Assembly (NCBI GenBank): GCA_035236585.1
Contig: CP141138.1
Coordinates: forward strand, 31,011,437 to 31,075,436
Reading direction: 5' to 3'
DNA from: Warburgia ugandensis
Taxonomy: Eukaryota; Streptophyta; Magnoliopsida; Canellales; Canellaceae
Length of the DNA stretch: 64,000 bases
Below, piece by piece: positions 23,297-36,039 of the stretch. The notes beneath the pieces are model-generated. The model saw only the letters and a list, made by a program, of their open reading frames with translations. It ran no database searches and was not told where the DNA came from. The stretch's first letter is position 1. Every line of letters starts with the position of its first letter. The translations under genes were made by a program, and so were the position numbers.

Positions 23297-23880
23297 ATAT
23301 GTGATACTTACCCAACAAGACTTTCCTAATCTTAGTTGTTGCCAAATTATCACTTACTAGACATTGGGTAAGTACCAAATATAAACAAGCAACTTCTAAA
23401 TACATGTATTACAAGATAGTAAGTTCTTAAACTCTACTTGCTAGGCAAGCACTTTCCTTAGCCTTGGTAGAAAGAATCTTTGACTAGTCAACACATTGAC
23501 CCCTTGACCAAGGAACCTTGTAGGGACATTTTTGACCATTAGTTTTAGGAAAATTTGTATGATCCACGTAATTTTCTCCATTTGATGGATCTTCAATATC
23601 CATTTTTGAAATCTCAAGATGCTCTCCATCAATTGATCCAAGATGTTCATTTAGTAGTAATCCTAGGCATCTTTCAACCATGCTCCATGACGTCTTTCTT
23701 GGTTGATCTAATCCGTTCAAGCACTCTATGTTGATGACTTCAATCCATCCATGACCTATCATGCTCATAATCTCACAATCAAAGGGAGTTTAATGATGAT
23801 CTTGGTCGTCCAATGTTAGATCATCCTTGATCTCCTTTGATCTACCCTTGATCTTGGAACCTTTGGACACTCCTTATCAT
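23297..23880. repeat. Direct repeat A, full copy
   Basis: Shares ACAAGACTTTCCTAATCTTA and CCAATGTTAGATCATCCTTG with 27057-27309. The copy here has extra sequence in the middle (about 23395-23730). It covers the integrase C-terminal end and sequence beyond. Confidence 0.75.
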
Positions 23881-24870
23881 CCTCTCCTTTATATGATGAA
23901 GGACTTGTTATGTTGAAGGTATCTAAAACTTCATATTCTTTCGGTAGCTCAATCTTATAAGCATTGTCATCAATTCTCTTTAAAACCCTAGAAGGATCTA
24001 TTGATCTTGGCTTGAGCTTTGAGCACTGTGCTAGAGGAAAATTATCCTTCCTTATATGTACAACACAAGAAATCTCCTTCCATAAAGGCGGTAGGCTTTC
24101 TATGCTTGTAAGCTTGCTCGCTGTACTTCTCATTTTGCGGTGCGATTTTTGCTCAAATTTGCTTATGCATCTTCTTGATTTGCTTGGTTCTTTCTTTGGT
24201 ATATTATAAAATTATCAATTAGTGGCAGAGTTACTAAATCCATAGGACTTAAAGGATTCTTACCATATGTTGCCTCAAAAGGACTAGTCTAGTAGATCGA
24301 ATGTAAAAACCATTGAAAGAAAATTTGGATTGCGCTAGCAACAACTCCCATTGATGAATAATGTTTCTCCAATATCCCTTAGTAGATTTCTTGGACTTCT
24401 ATTAACAACTTCAGTTTATTAGGGTTTGCGGATGACATGAAGAACCAAACTATAGGCGAGTTCCAAGTTTCCTCCATAATGTTCTTCAAAAATGACTCAT
24501 GAACTGAGGATCTTGATCTAATGTAATACTCTTGGGGATACCATGAAGCCTAAGAAGATCTTTTAAGTGTAGGCTATGAAGTGTGCCATCTTTGAAAAGT
24601 GATCAACAACTGCCATAATAGAATCTTTGTGTCGTTATGTTTGATGTAGTCCAACAACAAATTGCATGATAACTTCTTTTCGTGGAGAGTTAGTAATAGA
24701 AAGCAGAGTATACAAACCAATATTTTGTAGTTGAATTTTCACTAGATGACAAGTTCTACACCTATGCACATGCTCATAAATGTCTTAGCACATCCTAGGA
24801 AATGTCATAGCCCATCTTAGGCTAAAAGAACTAATCTTTCACTAAGGCAAGAGTCTTCTAAAGTATAGGG
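23816..24870 (-). pseudogene. Gypsy integrase remnant
   Basis: The minus strand carries LHLKDLLRLHGIPKSITLDQ and HFxRTLWRKLGTRLxFGSSCHPQT, matching the core (VxLHGIPxxIVSDRD, HPQTDGQTE) with both key positions altered or frameshifted. The C-terminal part (23816-24133, 105 codons open) has VHIRKDNFPLAQCSKLKPR and RIDDNAYKIELPKEYEV, which match the GxxVxVHxRKxRFP and GPFKVLxKxxxNAYKIxLP blocks. I see no chromodomain after it. Confidence 0.72.
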
Positions 24871-24879
24871 ACATTCGTT

Positions 24880-25690
24880 ACCTTTTGCTTGATGAGCTCA
24901 AAACTTCATTGTACTTCTTCCATCCATTTAAAAGTTCCACCTTTTAAGAATTTTGTGATTGAAGCTATTATTGTATTGAAATTTTTGATGAACTTTCTCT
25001 AAAATGAAGCTAAGCTATGAAAATTTCTAATGTCAAATAAAGTCTTAAAGAAAGGGTAGCTAACAATAGTGTCCACTTTGATCAGGTCCATCTTAACTCC
25101 TTCGGCTGAAATGACATATCTTAAGAAAATCAGGCCATTAGTGAAAAAGTTGCACTTCTTCAAGTTGTCTAACTATTGTTCTCTTAACAATTATAGCACT
25201 TTTTGAAGATGACTTAGGTTTCTCCAGGATTTTTTTGTACACATGAATATCATTAAAGTATGCAATAACAATTTTCCTACTAAAATGTTTAAAGACATTT
25301 GTCATTAAATGCATGAAAGTACTGGCAGCATTAGACAATCCAAAAGGCATCACCAACCATTTATATAGTCCATTTCTAGTTTTAAATGTAGTTTTCCATT
25401 CACCACCTAATCTCAAGCGAATCTAACGATATCCACTATGAAGGTCAAGCTTTGAAAAAGATGTTGCACCATAGAGTTGGTTTAACAAATCATCAAGATA
25501 GAGAATTAAAATCAATAATTAATCATGGTTGTATTTGTTGCCTTGCTATCAATACACATTCTCCATGACCCATTCTTCTTTGGCACAAGAAGGGTAGGAA
25601 CTACACACGGACATTTACTTTTGTACACTAAGCCTTTGGCCATCAACTCTTCAACTTGACTTTATAACTCTTCATGTTCTTTTGAGCTCA
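24880..25690 (-). pseudogene. Gypsy reverse transcriptase and RNase H start, remnant
   Basis: Minus-strand blocks in order: VEELMAKGLVYKSKCPC, PTLLVPKKNGSWRMCIDS, then an open stretch at 25138-25416 with [20 protein letters not shown] and [14 protein letters not shown]. The last is the catalytic YxDD block with FNDI in place of FDDI, so the first catalytic aspartate is lost. Below 25130 comes FLRYVISAEGVKMD and ASFxREFIKNF, the usual RT thumb and connection, and then KFLKGGTFKWMEEVQ. Confidence 0.8.
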
Positions 25691-26039
25691 TACAATGTGT
25701 AGCTTTATTATGAATTATATATATACAAAGAACAAAGTTAATGTAGTGCTGTAAATCTCTTAAGGGAGGTAAGTCATTAGGAATTTCCTTAGAAAATACA
25801 TCTTCAAGTTAATTGTTGAACAATCAGTGGTTCTACGTTAATTTCAGTCTCATCATCTTTTGCCTCATTTAAGGAACATGTAGTGTTTAAAACTTCAAAA
25901 ATGAATCAACATTTTGTTTGCTACTTAAATCAATCACTTTTGAAGATTTTGAAGTCATTCAAGTTTTAAGGTGCCAAAATAATCTTCTCAACATAGAAAA
26001 TAAATAAGTACTTTTAACTCCATCATGCTGGGCTCTTCT

Positions 26040-26560
26040 ATCATACTTTCATTGGCATCCCAAAAATAAGTGACATGCATCTATTGGAATAGCATCACAC
26101 CATACTTCATCCTTGTATCAGTTTCCAATAAAAAAGAGACTAATCATTTAGGAGTTACCTTAACTTGATATCTCTTTGTCAGCCACTTTAGTTTTTATGG
26201 TTGAGGATGAGGCTCCATCTCTAATTTTAGCTTATTTACTAACTTTGTGGAAGTAACAATTCTAATAGCACAACTGTCAATAACAACATTGCATACCTTG
26301 CTAGGTGAAGTGCATCTCGTGTAAAATATGGCATAGCATAGCCAATCACCATTGTCTTTGTGGACAATAATCAAGCTCATTTGCACCACCAGCATCTCAC
26401 ATTAATAAGCAAGAATGACATCTTCTTCTTCTGCAAAACCTGATTGTGATTTTTCCTTCTCATAATCAAAATTTTCTATCATAGCAACCACTTTGCAGTT
26501 TGGACAATTAGAGGCAATGTGTCTAAGACCTTGGCACTTAAAACATCTCCTAGCATTAGT
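26040..26560 (-). pseudogene. Gypsy zinc knuckle and aspartic protease remnant
   Basis: The zinc knuckle reads RCFKCQGLRHIASNCPN (C-x2-C-x4-H-x4-C, complete; 26505-26560). Below it at 26195-26395 comes FYTRCTSPSKVCNVVIDSCA, corresponding to the protease block CxxxGKVCxxIIDSGS; the glycine after the catalytic D-S is cysteine here. LVNKLKLEMEPHPQPYKL follows as expected for the family. Confidence 0.72.
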
Positions 26561-26689
26561 ACTAGAGGAAGTAGTTTGCTAATTACCATCATTCTTTGCT
26601 TGATTTTGTTGAGATCTATTATCAGACATCCATTTAGAAATAGTGGCACTTCTTGGATTAAAATTTTTCTCTTTCCATAAGGTTTTCAA

Positions 26690-27050
26690 ACACCATTTCT
26701 AATAAACAACTTTGTTAGGTCAGTGAATGACCATTACTGGTGCAAACATACTATGTCTCCAATATCCTTTTTCAATCTGCCCATGAAGCATGCTATGCTT
26801 GCTCTTAAAGCTCAACAACATTAATCTTCAACATTAAATGCCAGAACTCCATGATTTACTCTTCAACACTCAAGTTTTCTTGTTTTGAATTCTGAATCTT
26901 AAGGTATGTATCCATCCTATAGTTTCAACTATAAAATGTTTATTAAGTTCTTTCTTCATCATGTCCTAAGCCTTAATATTATTCTTTCCTTCTTGTGCTC
27001 TTTGTTTATTTAGATTGTCCCACCATAAAGAAGCATACTTTCTCAATTTA
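26690..27050 (-). pseudogene. Gypsy gag remnant
   Basis: Minus strand reads KLRKYASLWWDNLNKQRAQE, then GKNNIKAxDMMKKELNKHF, the WW-containing core of the Retrotrans_gag domain. One stop replaces the W of KAWD. The sequence upstream of the core is missing: repeat A begins directly at about 27057. Confidence 0.7.
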
Positions 27051-27056
27051 AAACCA

Positions 27057-27309
27057 AATATGTGACACTTACTCAACAAGACTTTCCTAATCTTAGTTGT
27101 TGCCAAATTATCACTTGCTAAACACTAGGTAGTTACCAAGTACAAACAAGCACTCTATGTTTTTGACATCCATCTACCCATGAGCTATATATCATGCTCA
27201 TAATCTCACAATCCAAGAGAGTTTGACAAGGATCTTGGCCGTCCAATGTTAGATCATCCTTGATATCCTTCAATCAACCCTCAATCGGGGAACCTTTAAA
27301 GACTCCCAT
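27057..27309. repeat. Direct repeat A, short copy
   Basis: Second copy of 23297-23880 in the same orientation, lacking its middle part. It joins the gypsy gag on one side and the copia RT on the other, so it marks the right edge of the nested element. Confidence 0.75.
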
Positions 27310-27310
27310 G

Positions 27311-28140
27311 TCATATATGGTATGGTGCAAGTCATGGGATGCATAAGACTTCCAACTATATGGGCATATGAGTTAGAATCCATTATCAGTTCATCCTCAT
27401 CACTTGATGGAACCATCTTCTTACTTAACTAAGTACTCTTATAGATAGGTGAGTCGGAGGGTTCCACCCAACAACACCTTATCTTTTTAGTGCACAATCA
27501 ATGTATGATTCTTGACACAGGTTGAGTTGCCTAGCTTTTCTATCTCTTTCAATTTTGACTCCTAGGATAAAAGAGGCCTCACCTGAATCCTTCATTTCAA
27601 ATTGGGTCTTTAACCAATCTTTAGTTTTGACAATCATACTTAGATTGGTGATCATCAATAGTATGTCATCCACATACATTGATAATAACATGAACATACT
27701 CCTAGTTACCAAGAAGTACACATAGTGGTCATACCAATTGGATACAAAACCATATTCCAAGATAACCTTATGGAATGTATAGTACCACTATCTTGGTGAT
27801 TGTTTTAGCCCGCACAGAGCGTTTACAAACCTGCACACTTACCCTTTTAGGGCCTCTTCCTTAAAGACCTCAAGAACTTTCACTTAAATTTCTTTCTCTA
27901 AATCACCATTAAGGAAGGCAATTTTTACATTCCATCTAAATTAACTCCAAAACCAAGTGGACAACTATCACTAAAAGAATCCTAATCAAGGTAAACCTAG
28001 ATACAAGATAGAAGGTCTCCTGTTAGTGATTCCTCTCAACTTGAGCAAACCCCTTGATTGCAGTCCTAGTTTATGCTTTAAATGGTTCCATCAATTTGGA
28101 TTTCTTGTTGAAGATCCATTTACAAGCTATGGCAACCCTG
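27311..28140 (-). pseudogene. Copia reverse transcriptase remnant
   Basis: Minus strand: VAIACKWIFNKKSKLMEPF (28.1 kb, matching the CKWVFKxKxxxDG start), a degraded middle, then an open stretch at 27479-27760 with FVSNWYDHYVYFL and MYVDDILLM, the catalytic YVDD box intact, followed by FEMKDSGEASFILGVKI. The end reads VGSLMHPMTCTIPYM (matching VGSLMYAMxCTRPDI) at about 27320, where the gypsy insertion begins. Confidence 0.82.
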
Positions 28141-28589
28141 CCTTTAGTTAAGTCATCATATAATTACATTTGATTCTTTTTAATAGAATCTTTTTCCTCT
28201 AAAATGGTACCAAATCATTCGTTTGCATTTTGAGTATTAACAACCTTAGAATAACTTTTGGGATCTTCATCTTTAAGAGGTTTGCATCTAGCATGACATC
28301 CTCTTCTATATCTCCTAAGATGACAAAGTGATCATTAAGAGAAGTAGAAGGTATTCTCTCTCCTGGGATTCTCATAACAGAATCAACATTAGGAGTTCAA
28401 TCTATGATGTCAATTGGATCATTAGATATCGAATCCCTAGGGTTTAAGTCATTTTCCAAAAAGTAAGAATCTGTAGTTTGATTGACTCCTACTAACCATC
28501 ATAGTGGTGCACAACAAACCTACATCCTTTAGAGTGATTAAATTACCTCATAAAGTTGTACTTTATAGTCTTATATTCCAACTTTGACC

Positions 28590-29390
28590 TATTTTAGTTT
28601 GTATTCTTACATGAGCACCAATACCTTATGCTCTAGATTGCCTATATATAGTTCCCTATCAGTACACAGCTAGTAGGGTGTCACCTTGACATCCCTTAAA
28701 GGTATCTAGGTCAAAATGGACATTGTTGTGGAGAGTGCCTCACCCTAGAATTGAGTTCCTAATTTAGAATGATTCAACATACTTCAAACCATATCTGATA
28801 GGGTTCAATGTTTCCTTTCAACAACATTTTGCTGAAATGTATAAGGTAGGGTAAACTAATGTACAATACACTGACTCTTATAGAATTGTTTAAATAAATC
28901 ATTAGTGTATTTTGTGCCTTGGTCGTACCTCAAAATTTGATAATTTTACAAAGCTAATTTGAACCTCAGCTTTAAACACTTTGAGCTTTTCTAGAATCTT
29001 GGATTTCACACTTAATAAATAAACATATTGGAACCTAGAATAGTCATTATTTAATGTAATGACGTATATAATTCCTTTGTGGATTTTAACATTTAATGGC
29101 CCACACAAACTAGAATGAGAAACCTTTAGGGGCTCAATGTCTCTTTTTCCTTTATCAACAAGAGCCCCAGATACTTTACTAGACAAACAATGTTCACATA
29201 ATTCAAGTTTGTTCTTTAACCTAGGTATCAAACCATACCTAGACGTCCTTTCTAGCTTATTTTTATTAACATACCCTAACCTAAGATGTTGTAATAAACA
29301 ATCATCTTTAGAAAGCAAGCAATCATAAGTACAAGGTTCATTTAATATTTTTAGTAGCAAAAATCAAACAAGTATGAAGTTTCTACAACC
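28590..29390 (-). pseudogene. Copia GAG-pre-integrase and integrase remnant
   Basis: The open stretch 28902-29360 (152 codons) reads LQHLRLGYVNKNKLERTSRY (the pre-integrase LWHxRLGHxNxxxL block), LCEHCLSSK (CxxC), then EPLKVSHSSLCGPLNVK and VITLNNDYSRFQYVYLL. In the integrase core HSDLCGP has become HSSLCGP, so the first catalytic aspartate is lost, while the DDYSR block is NDYSR. The part below 28900 is degraded. Confidence 0.8.
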
Positions 29391-29529
29391 CATCAAATAA
29401 AGAACTGGAGAATAATGTAGATTTTGTAGTTATCGATTGTAACCTTGTTCCCTTGAAGCATGACCTCGAAGCCTTTTATTGCTAACTTGAGGATAGAAAT
29501 CAAATAATGCCTAATACTAGGCATAAACA

Positions 29530-30206
29530 ATATGCCAGTCAGCACCAAATGTAAGCTATTGAGGAGCTCAATGCGATTCCAACCCCATGGACTTCATAGA
29601 AACTATTGTTTCCCATATATACCTTGTGCTTTCCCACCCTTTTATCTTTAAACTCAAAAAAGGCATCTCTGGACTTAGTCATGTATTCATCTACTCCTAT
29701 AATCAACACTTCTATGATCATGTAGATTATGTCTCCACCTTTATTCTTGTCATCATTGTTGGGACATTATCCCTCACCCTTTCCTGTCTTAGATTAGTTG
29801 GCCTTCATGTGGCCTCTATCCGTTGACACAACATTGCCCAATCTTCTTTCCTTATCATTTCCAGACTTGAATGTTTCTTAACCTTCTTTTTAAATAGCTG
29901 TTTCTTCTTGGGAAATTGGTTGCACTTAGAGAATTCACACAAGTTCACATGTGAGACACTACTAAAATCCTTTCTCTTTCTTCTCTAGGTCTCAACCCAT
30001 AGCATTGATACAAGTGTGTTCATAATAACCTTAGACTCAGAGACTCTAAGTGTTACAATAGTTGAATCCCAAGAGGCCGATAAATTATTGGGAATCATGG
30101 AAACCTTCATTTTGTCAGGAATTGACTTCCCCATATTAGCCAACTCCTTAGCTACAAAAGCCATGCCAATAACATGTTCTATTACATTGCCAAGTTCTTT
30201 ATCCAC
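29530..30206 (-). pseudogene. Copia gag (UBN2-like) and protease remnant
   Basis: The stretch 29985-30206 reads GKSIPDKMKVSMIPNNLSAS followed by WDSTIVTL, matching the UBN2 gag block around LPxSWD. Lower down, 29539-29721 has DEYMTKSRDAFFEFKDKR and KVYMGNNSFYEVHGVG, the sequence that follows the copia protease active site (VxMGNxxxxxVxGxG). The D-S-G active site itself is not readable. Confidence 0.65.
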
Positions 30207-30225
30207 ATGCCACTTGATTGGTTAT

Positions 30226-30417
30226 TTTAATAAATACTACAAGTGCATAGGTCTATTGAAGTATAGATATGCAAATATGGTCGATCCCACAAGGACTAAA
30301 TTTGAAACTTAGAAATACTAATTGGAATTTGAATTAAATTATCTTAACCTAGCCAAACAATGTGTAACAAATTGAATTTTTATAATATGAATATTTATTT
30401 TTGCATGGAATTGACAA
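30226..30417 (-). repeat. Athila-type LTR end fragment
   Basis: TACTACAAGTGCATAGGTCT and GGTCGATCCCACAAGGACTA here are shared with the left ends of the repeats at 44305, 45344 and 51318, all in the same orientation. By comparison with the intact element, this is the 3' end of an LTR on the minus strand. Confidence 0.6.
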
Positions 30418-30530
30418 CAAAAGCAAGCTAGCTCTACTGGTAAAAAACTAAGTATGATTAGCTTAGGTCCAAAGTTCGAGTCTCTAAAATAGCTAAAAGA
30501 CTATTATTTCAAAGAAATTTAAGTCCAAGA
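30418..30530 (+). mobile_element. tRNA-derived SINE head
   Basis: TAGCTCTACTGG (30429-30440) fits a pol III box A and GTTCGAGTCT (30474-30483) fits box B, 33 bases apart, the spacing found in plant SINEs. The related LTR ends at 44.3, 45.3 and 51.3 kb lack this block. No tRNA cloverleaf forms around it. The 3' end is unclear. Confidence 0.5.
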
Positions 30531-32162
30531 ATTAGAAGACATCTAGGTGCAATGAACCTTGTGATTTTAGATGTCTCCCTTTGACTTGGAAACTTGGAAA
30601 AAAATTAGAATAAAAGATAGTTAGGAAAGTGTATACAAGATATGAGATCACAATCCCAGGAATCTTTAGAGATCAAGAAATTCAATATATGATATAAGAA
30701 GTTTAGAATATGAAGGGTAACAAGATAAATGACTAGGATTCTAAGGATCAAGATAGAGAGTAAAGGATAGAATGCAAATAAGTTAGGATAGGTAAGAGAA
30801 GCTTAGGATAATCTGATATAGAATAAATATAAATGGAGACCAAGTAAATTAGGAAAGCTAGCCAAGAATTCTCTTTAAGAGTAAGTAATCTTGGGCTAGG
30901 CGAGAAAGAAAGTGAGAAAGAAAAAGGGAGAGAGGGAGAGAGAATGAAGGAGAAAGAGGGAGAAAGAGAAGAGGAACAAGGACTGCAATAGAAATCTCAT
31001 CATCATCCTATGTTTTTAGACAGTAACACAGTAGAAGAATTTTTCATCAACGAGGTAGCAGCGGTTGGTTATTCTAGGTTGGATTGGTTATGTATCATTG
31101 ATTTTGATCATCTCATTTTATTCTATTAAAGCATGCTCATGCATGTTTAGTTTTGTTCAAATCATACTGTCAATTCTCAAAAATTGATATACACACATCC
31201 ATGCCTAGTTGTTTCAAATCACATAGTTAATCTAGATTGTCTTAGGCGCATTCATCTATGGAAAATGATTCTAGCTATTTATCCATGTTCTAGGCATGCC
31301 AATCTACCTATAATATATTATCTTATTCATTGAATAAATCATGTGCACTTATTTGAGATATATAACCATGATTACTGAGTCAAGTTCTACGTATCTATGA
31401 TTGGAATTTTTTTTTTTTTGGATCATTGAATTGTAGCATGTGCATGCTAGCAATGTGTTTTTTACATTGGATCTCGTACATTGCTTCTTATTATGATATA
31501 CACACCTTAGTTATGATCCATACTGGTTTTATTAGTTGATTCTATAGTGCATCCTAGCCATGATTGATCTCAGATTTTAAATATGGATTTTCATCTTATC
31601 ATCATACCTCACTCATAGTTTTCGATTCATTTACTAATTTTCCATGATGCACATATACTTAGTTTTCCTGTTGAATCTAGACCATACACATGAGAACTCT
31701 AGGTCCCAATCATGCCTGTGTGGTTGACTGGCTAACCCAAATCAGGAGGACCAATTTCATGAACTTTAGGTGCACAAGTTCATTTTTGACTCAATCTATG
31801 ACATGTGCGTGAGTTTAAAGCCATTGATTTGTAATTGTAGCATTCTAAAACTTAATCTTAGTTAGATCATCAAATCCATCCTTTGATGCCATGTTTACAT
31901 ATGCATGCCCACATGATCCATGATGTCCCACATTTATACCTCATGTAATCCATATGAAAATTTCAAGTCAAACCCATGCACATGTCCCTTACGTATTTCG
32001 GATTTAGTGATCTAAGGTACCACGAGCACCTTATGTTTTACCATTGATATCAATAGCACCGCTGTTCTTGATCTAATGGTTTGCACACCTATGTAAGCTA
32101 AACATCATGTACATTCCTCCTCTTGATTGACCAATCATGCACATGCGTTTTCTTGATTGATT
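30531..32162. other. AT-rich stretch left of the Tekay-like LTR
   Basis: No coding similarity. A purine-rich run of GAGA/GGGAGA units occupies about 30902-30975. From about 31.1 kb the composition resembles the following LTR and may be its 5' part, but the second LTR copy is truncated, so the start cannot be fixed. Confidence 0.4.
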
Positions 32163-33700
32163 GATCTATTGGTTAGTAAGCACAATTTAGTCATTTAACA
32201 CAAGGTCATAGCATAGTCAAATTTTGATCTTTTTCATACTCACTATTGATTTCATGTGATCCCTTGTCCACCATCTATAGAGATGCTTTTGAATCAAATT
32301 GTTTATTCCATTAGATATATGCACATCATTCATCAATTTGCTTTGAATCACACTGTTGAACCCATTTGGGTATATGCACACCAATTATTGATTTCTCCTA
32401 AATTGCACCATTGATTTCATTTTGAAATATGTGCACCCAAGTTTGATTTGTGTTAAATCTCATTGTTAATGTTATTTTATAAAGGCAAGACCATGTTTTG
32501 GAAGCCTTGAAAAATAGAAAGAAAATCTATGATGGTTTCATACTTGAGTTTTAAATCTAAAGGGTAAACTGTTAAAACTGTAACTTGAAAGGAAGATTTA
32601 TTCATATGAACGTTATATATTTGAATTGTAAATAATGGTATATTATTGATCACAACTTTGTTTTTTTCGCTCTAAGGAGCATTTATTTAGCTATGCCATG
32701 AATGTGTGATTAGAATTGTTGTGAGACTAGGTGGAATCATGTGTGTGGGGTGACTAAAGAGGTCCTAGTAGTTTGCTATGCTATGCTAGGAGTATAGTTG
32801 GTTACTAACACTTTAAAAAAGAAATTTGATATTGGAATTTAGAGGGGTCATGGTACCTTTCATTTAGAGTGATTCCTTCTCCACGATGAAGGCTGGTGTA
32901 GGTTGGGCAGTACCCACGATTAAATGTTGGTAAGAGACATTGGTTCTCTCTACATGCATATTAGATGAGATGTGATATGGACATGGATAAGTATGTTGGT
33001 CAACCTTGAGGGATTTAGTCAATTTGGCTTTGTGTACCTAGTAGGATGCTAGTGTATGATTCAGATTAATAATATGTGGTATGTTGCAGATACCAAGGAC
33101 AACTTCTAATGTTGCATTTTTATCTAGATATGGATTTATTATACTCTATGTTATTTATCTTTGATTTTGAGGTTTGATATCGATCATGATTAATTGATTG
33201 CATTCTATTATCTCTATGCATTCATGAGTTTTCTGGATGTTTTGTCTAGCTTAGAATTTCTCATTAAATAGTTGTACTCAACCCCACAAAAATTTAAAGT
33301 CAAGCTTCCTGCCAGCAGTGGGAATTGAAGCATCATAAGAGACTTAGAGTTGCAGGAGAGAGAAAGAATGAGAAATAATAAGTTAAATTGTTTTATTACT
33401 ACTTTGAACATTGAGGGCTGATGTAATAAGACAACATATTTTGATTATATTATGAACATTATAGTATCTTTATTTATATGATGGTTAAATCCCATTAGGC
33501 TATGACGAGTGTGTTCTACAAGTGCTCACTAATTATTTTGTTTATATATAGATATTTTGAATGAAACTAGGATTGAAGGAAGAGGCTTTGAAATGTATTA
33601 TATATTATGTTTTTGAAAAGAAAATTTCTAAGAAAAAATATTTACAAGGAATTGTTCATGATTTAAAAAATTTATTTCTAAAACTATTTCTAAAACTCTG
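32163..33700 (+). repeat. 5' LTR (recognisable part) of the Tekay-like element
   Basis: Shares many blocks with 40675-42238, for example TTGAACCCATTTGGGTATAT, GATTTCATGTGATC and ATTGGTTCTCTCTACATG. The real start may lie up to 1 kb further left. The terminal CCCTGGGTGTCACA of the other copy is lost here. Confidence 0.75.
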
Positions 33701-33839
33701 CTCATTAAATGTTTGTTATTGGAAATCCTCTAGATCTCAAGAAAGTATAGAGGTTCATAATGATATGACCAAAGACATTATAGAGCTTATCCTACAACAA
33801 ATGAAGAAATGATTGCAGATTCTTGGTCAGGGAGGAGAA

Positions 33840-34360
33840 TCGAGGTCCAAAGCTGGAGCATAAGGAATAGGGGCAAGGGAAGATACTTTATTAGAGCATT
33901 TAAAAAAGATTTCCCCCAAAGGGTAGAAGCTGTGGGAACTTGGCTCTACTAGGAAGAAAATATATTTAACGCGATGAATGTGTTGGAAGATAGATAGGTT
34001 GTGGTGGCTAGTTTTGCGCTGAAGGAGAGGATTTACACTGGTGGTCTACTACGAAAAGAACCTACTTCAATGAGGTGGAAGGGATAGAATGGGATGATTT
34101 TAAACATGTATTCATTGAAATGTACTTTCCATAACATGTAAAGGAGTAGAAGGAGAAGGAATTTCCAAGCTTGGTTTAGGATTCCATGATAATAGAACAA
34201 GACAAGAGGAAGTTTATTAAGTTAAGGCGCCTCCAAGGTGTGCCCTATCAAATAGAGGGTAGCCCAAAAGTTTGTCAAGGAACTCAATTTCCATTGGAAG
34301 GGTAAGATAACTACCTTCCAACCCTCCTCATTGTCTAAGGTAGTGGAACTGTGGAAAGAG
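33840..34360 (+). pseudogene. Gypsy gag remnant (5' half)
   Basis: Plus-strand pieces read ASFALKERIYTGGLL, then WDDFKHVFIEMYFP, then EKEFPSLV, then KRKFIKLRRLQGVP. These match the Retrotrans_gag pattern WxxFxxxFxxxYFP, KxxEFxxL and FxxLxR. Stops are present (after FP and before DSMI). The reading stops being gag-like near 34360. Confidence 0.65.
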
Positions 34361-35347
<987 letters not shown>

Positions 35348-35716
35348 TGTAATGCCCGAGCAATTTATGCTATTGAAATAGGCATTCTATGGGAAATAAA
35401 CTATGTTGAATGTTTTACTTTATTTAAAATAGTAAATGAAGGAATTTGTAAGGAAACTTGGTACCATTAGATTCTACTCAAAAAATGGAATCCAACGCCT
35501 CAAAGAACGCTGAAAACGGAGTTCGTATGAAGAAGATACGGTCGTTTAAAGATTAGGGGCATTTTTATAAATTAAATAAAAAACGAAAAAAGACAGAAAA
35601 TGCAAGGGGCCGTTTTGATAACGGCACCCTGTCTTCTTCTTCCTCTAGATTTCTCCAGAAACCCTAGTTTCCAGAGAAATCTACCATCGCCATTGGCAGC
35701 ACCGCCATAGCAAGGC

Positions 35717-35724
35717 TATAAAAA
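35717..35724 (+). promoter_or_regulatory. LTR TATA box (2.7-kb solo LTR)
   Basis: TATAAAAA followed by GCCCTATC and a CT-rich stretch, at a plausible distance from the LTR start. Confidence 0.5.
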
Positions 35725-36039
35725 GCCCTATCTCCCCCTCTCCAAATCACGAGTTTTTCAGCTATTTTGGGAATGGGGTTTTGGGCAAAAATTGGAAACC
35801 CATCTCAAGCTAGTTTCCTGGCATTTTCTGGCAATGGCTAGGCCCTAGTCAGGCAGGCCATTCTCCCCATTCCCCTCTGTTCTCTTTTTTGGTCTTGGCA
35901 TTGGGGTTTTTCCCTTCATTGAGTTTTCCGGTGGCATGAAGTTTCAGAACCAGAACGGGGTTCTACCACCGGCGATAGGCACTCCATGGCTGCCCAGGTA
36001 AGCTGTCTTTCCCTCTCTCTTGGTTCTTCCTCCTTTCAG

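Larger units (their letters stand above)
22690..27310 (-). mobile_element. Ty3/gypsy (chromovirus-like) element nested in copia
   Basis: Reading the minus strand: gag with a WW motif, CCHC zinc knuckle, protease, RT, RNase H, integrase, which is the gypsy order. It interrupts the copia polyprotein just after a TRPDI-type motif (left junction near 22690, right junction near 27310). A piece containing the integrase tail and downstream sequence occurs at both ends (23297-23880 and 27057-27309), so the 5' end is rearranged rather than a clean LTR. I see no clear target duplication. Confidence 0.68.
21267..30206 (-). mobile_element. Ty1/copia LTR retrotransposon, interrupted and decayed
   Basis: On the minus strand the order gag, protease, integrase, RT, RNase H, polypurine tract is preserved, which is the copia order with integrase before RT. 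A gypsy element occupies about 22690-27310, between RT and RNase H. The 3' LTR starts just below the polypurine tract at 22038-22047; its outer end is uncertain, and the left limit given here is only where a related repeat starts. The 5' LTR is not recognisable; sequence of an Athila-type LTR begins at about 30226. Confidence 0.75.

Noticed and set aside
33715..33735. Primer-binding site after the Tekay-like 5' LTR
   Set aside because: TTGGAAATCCTCTAG matches the initiator-Met site too poorly, and the LTR end is lost there.
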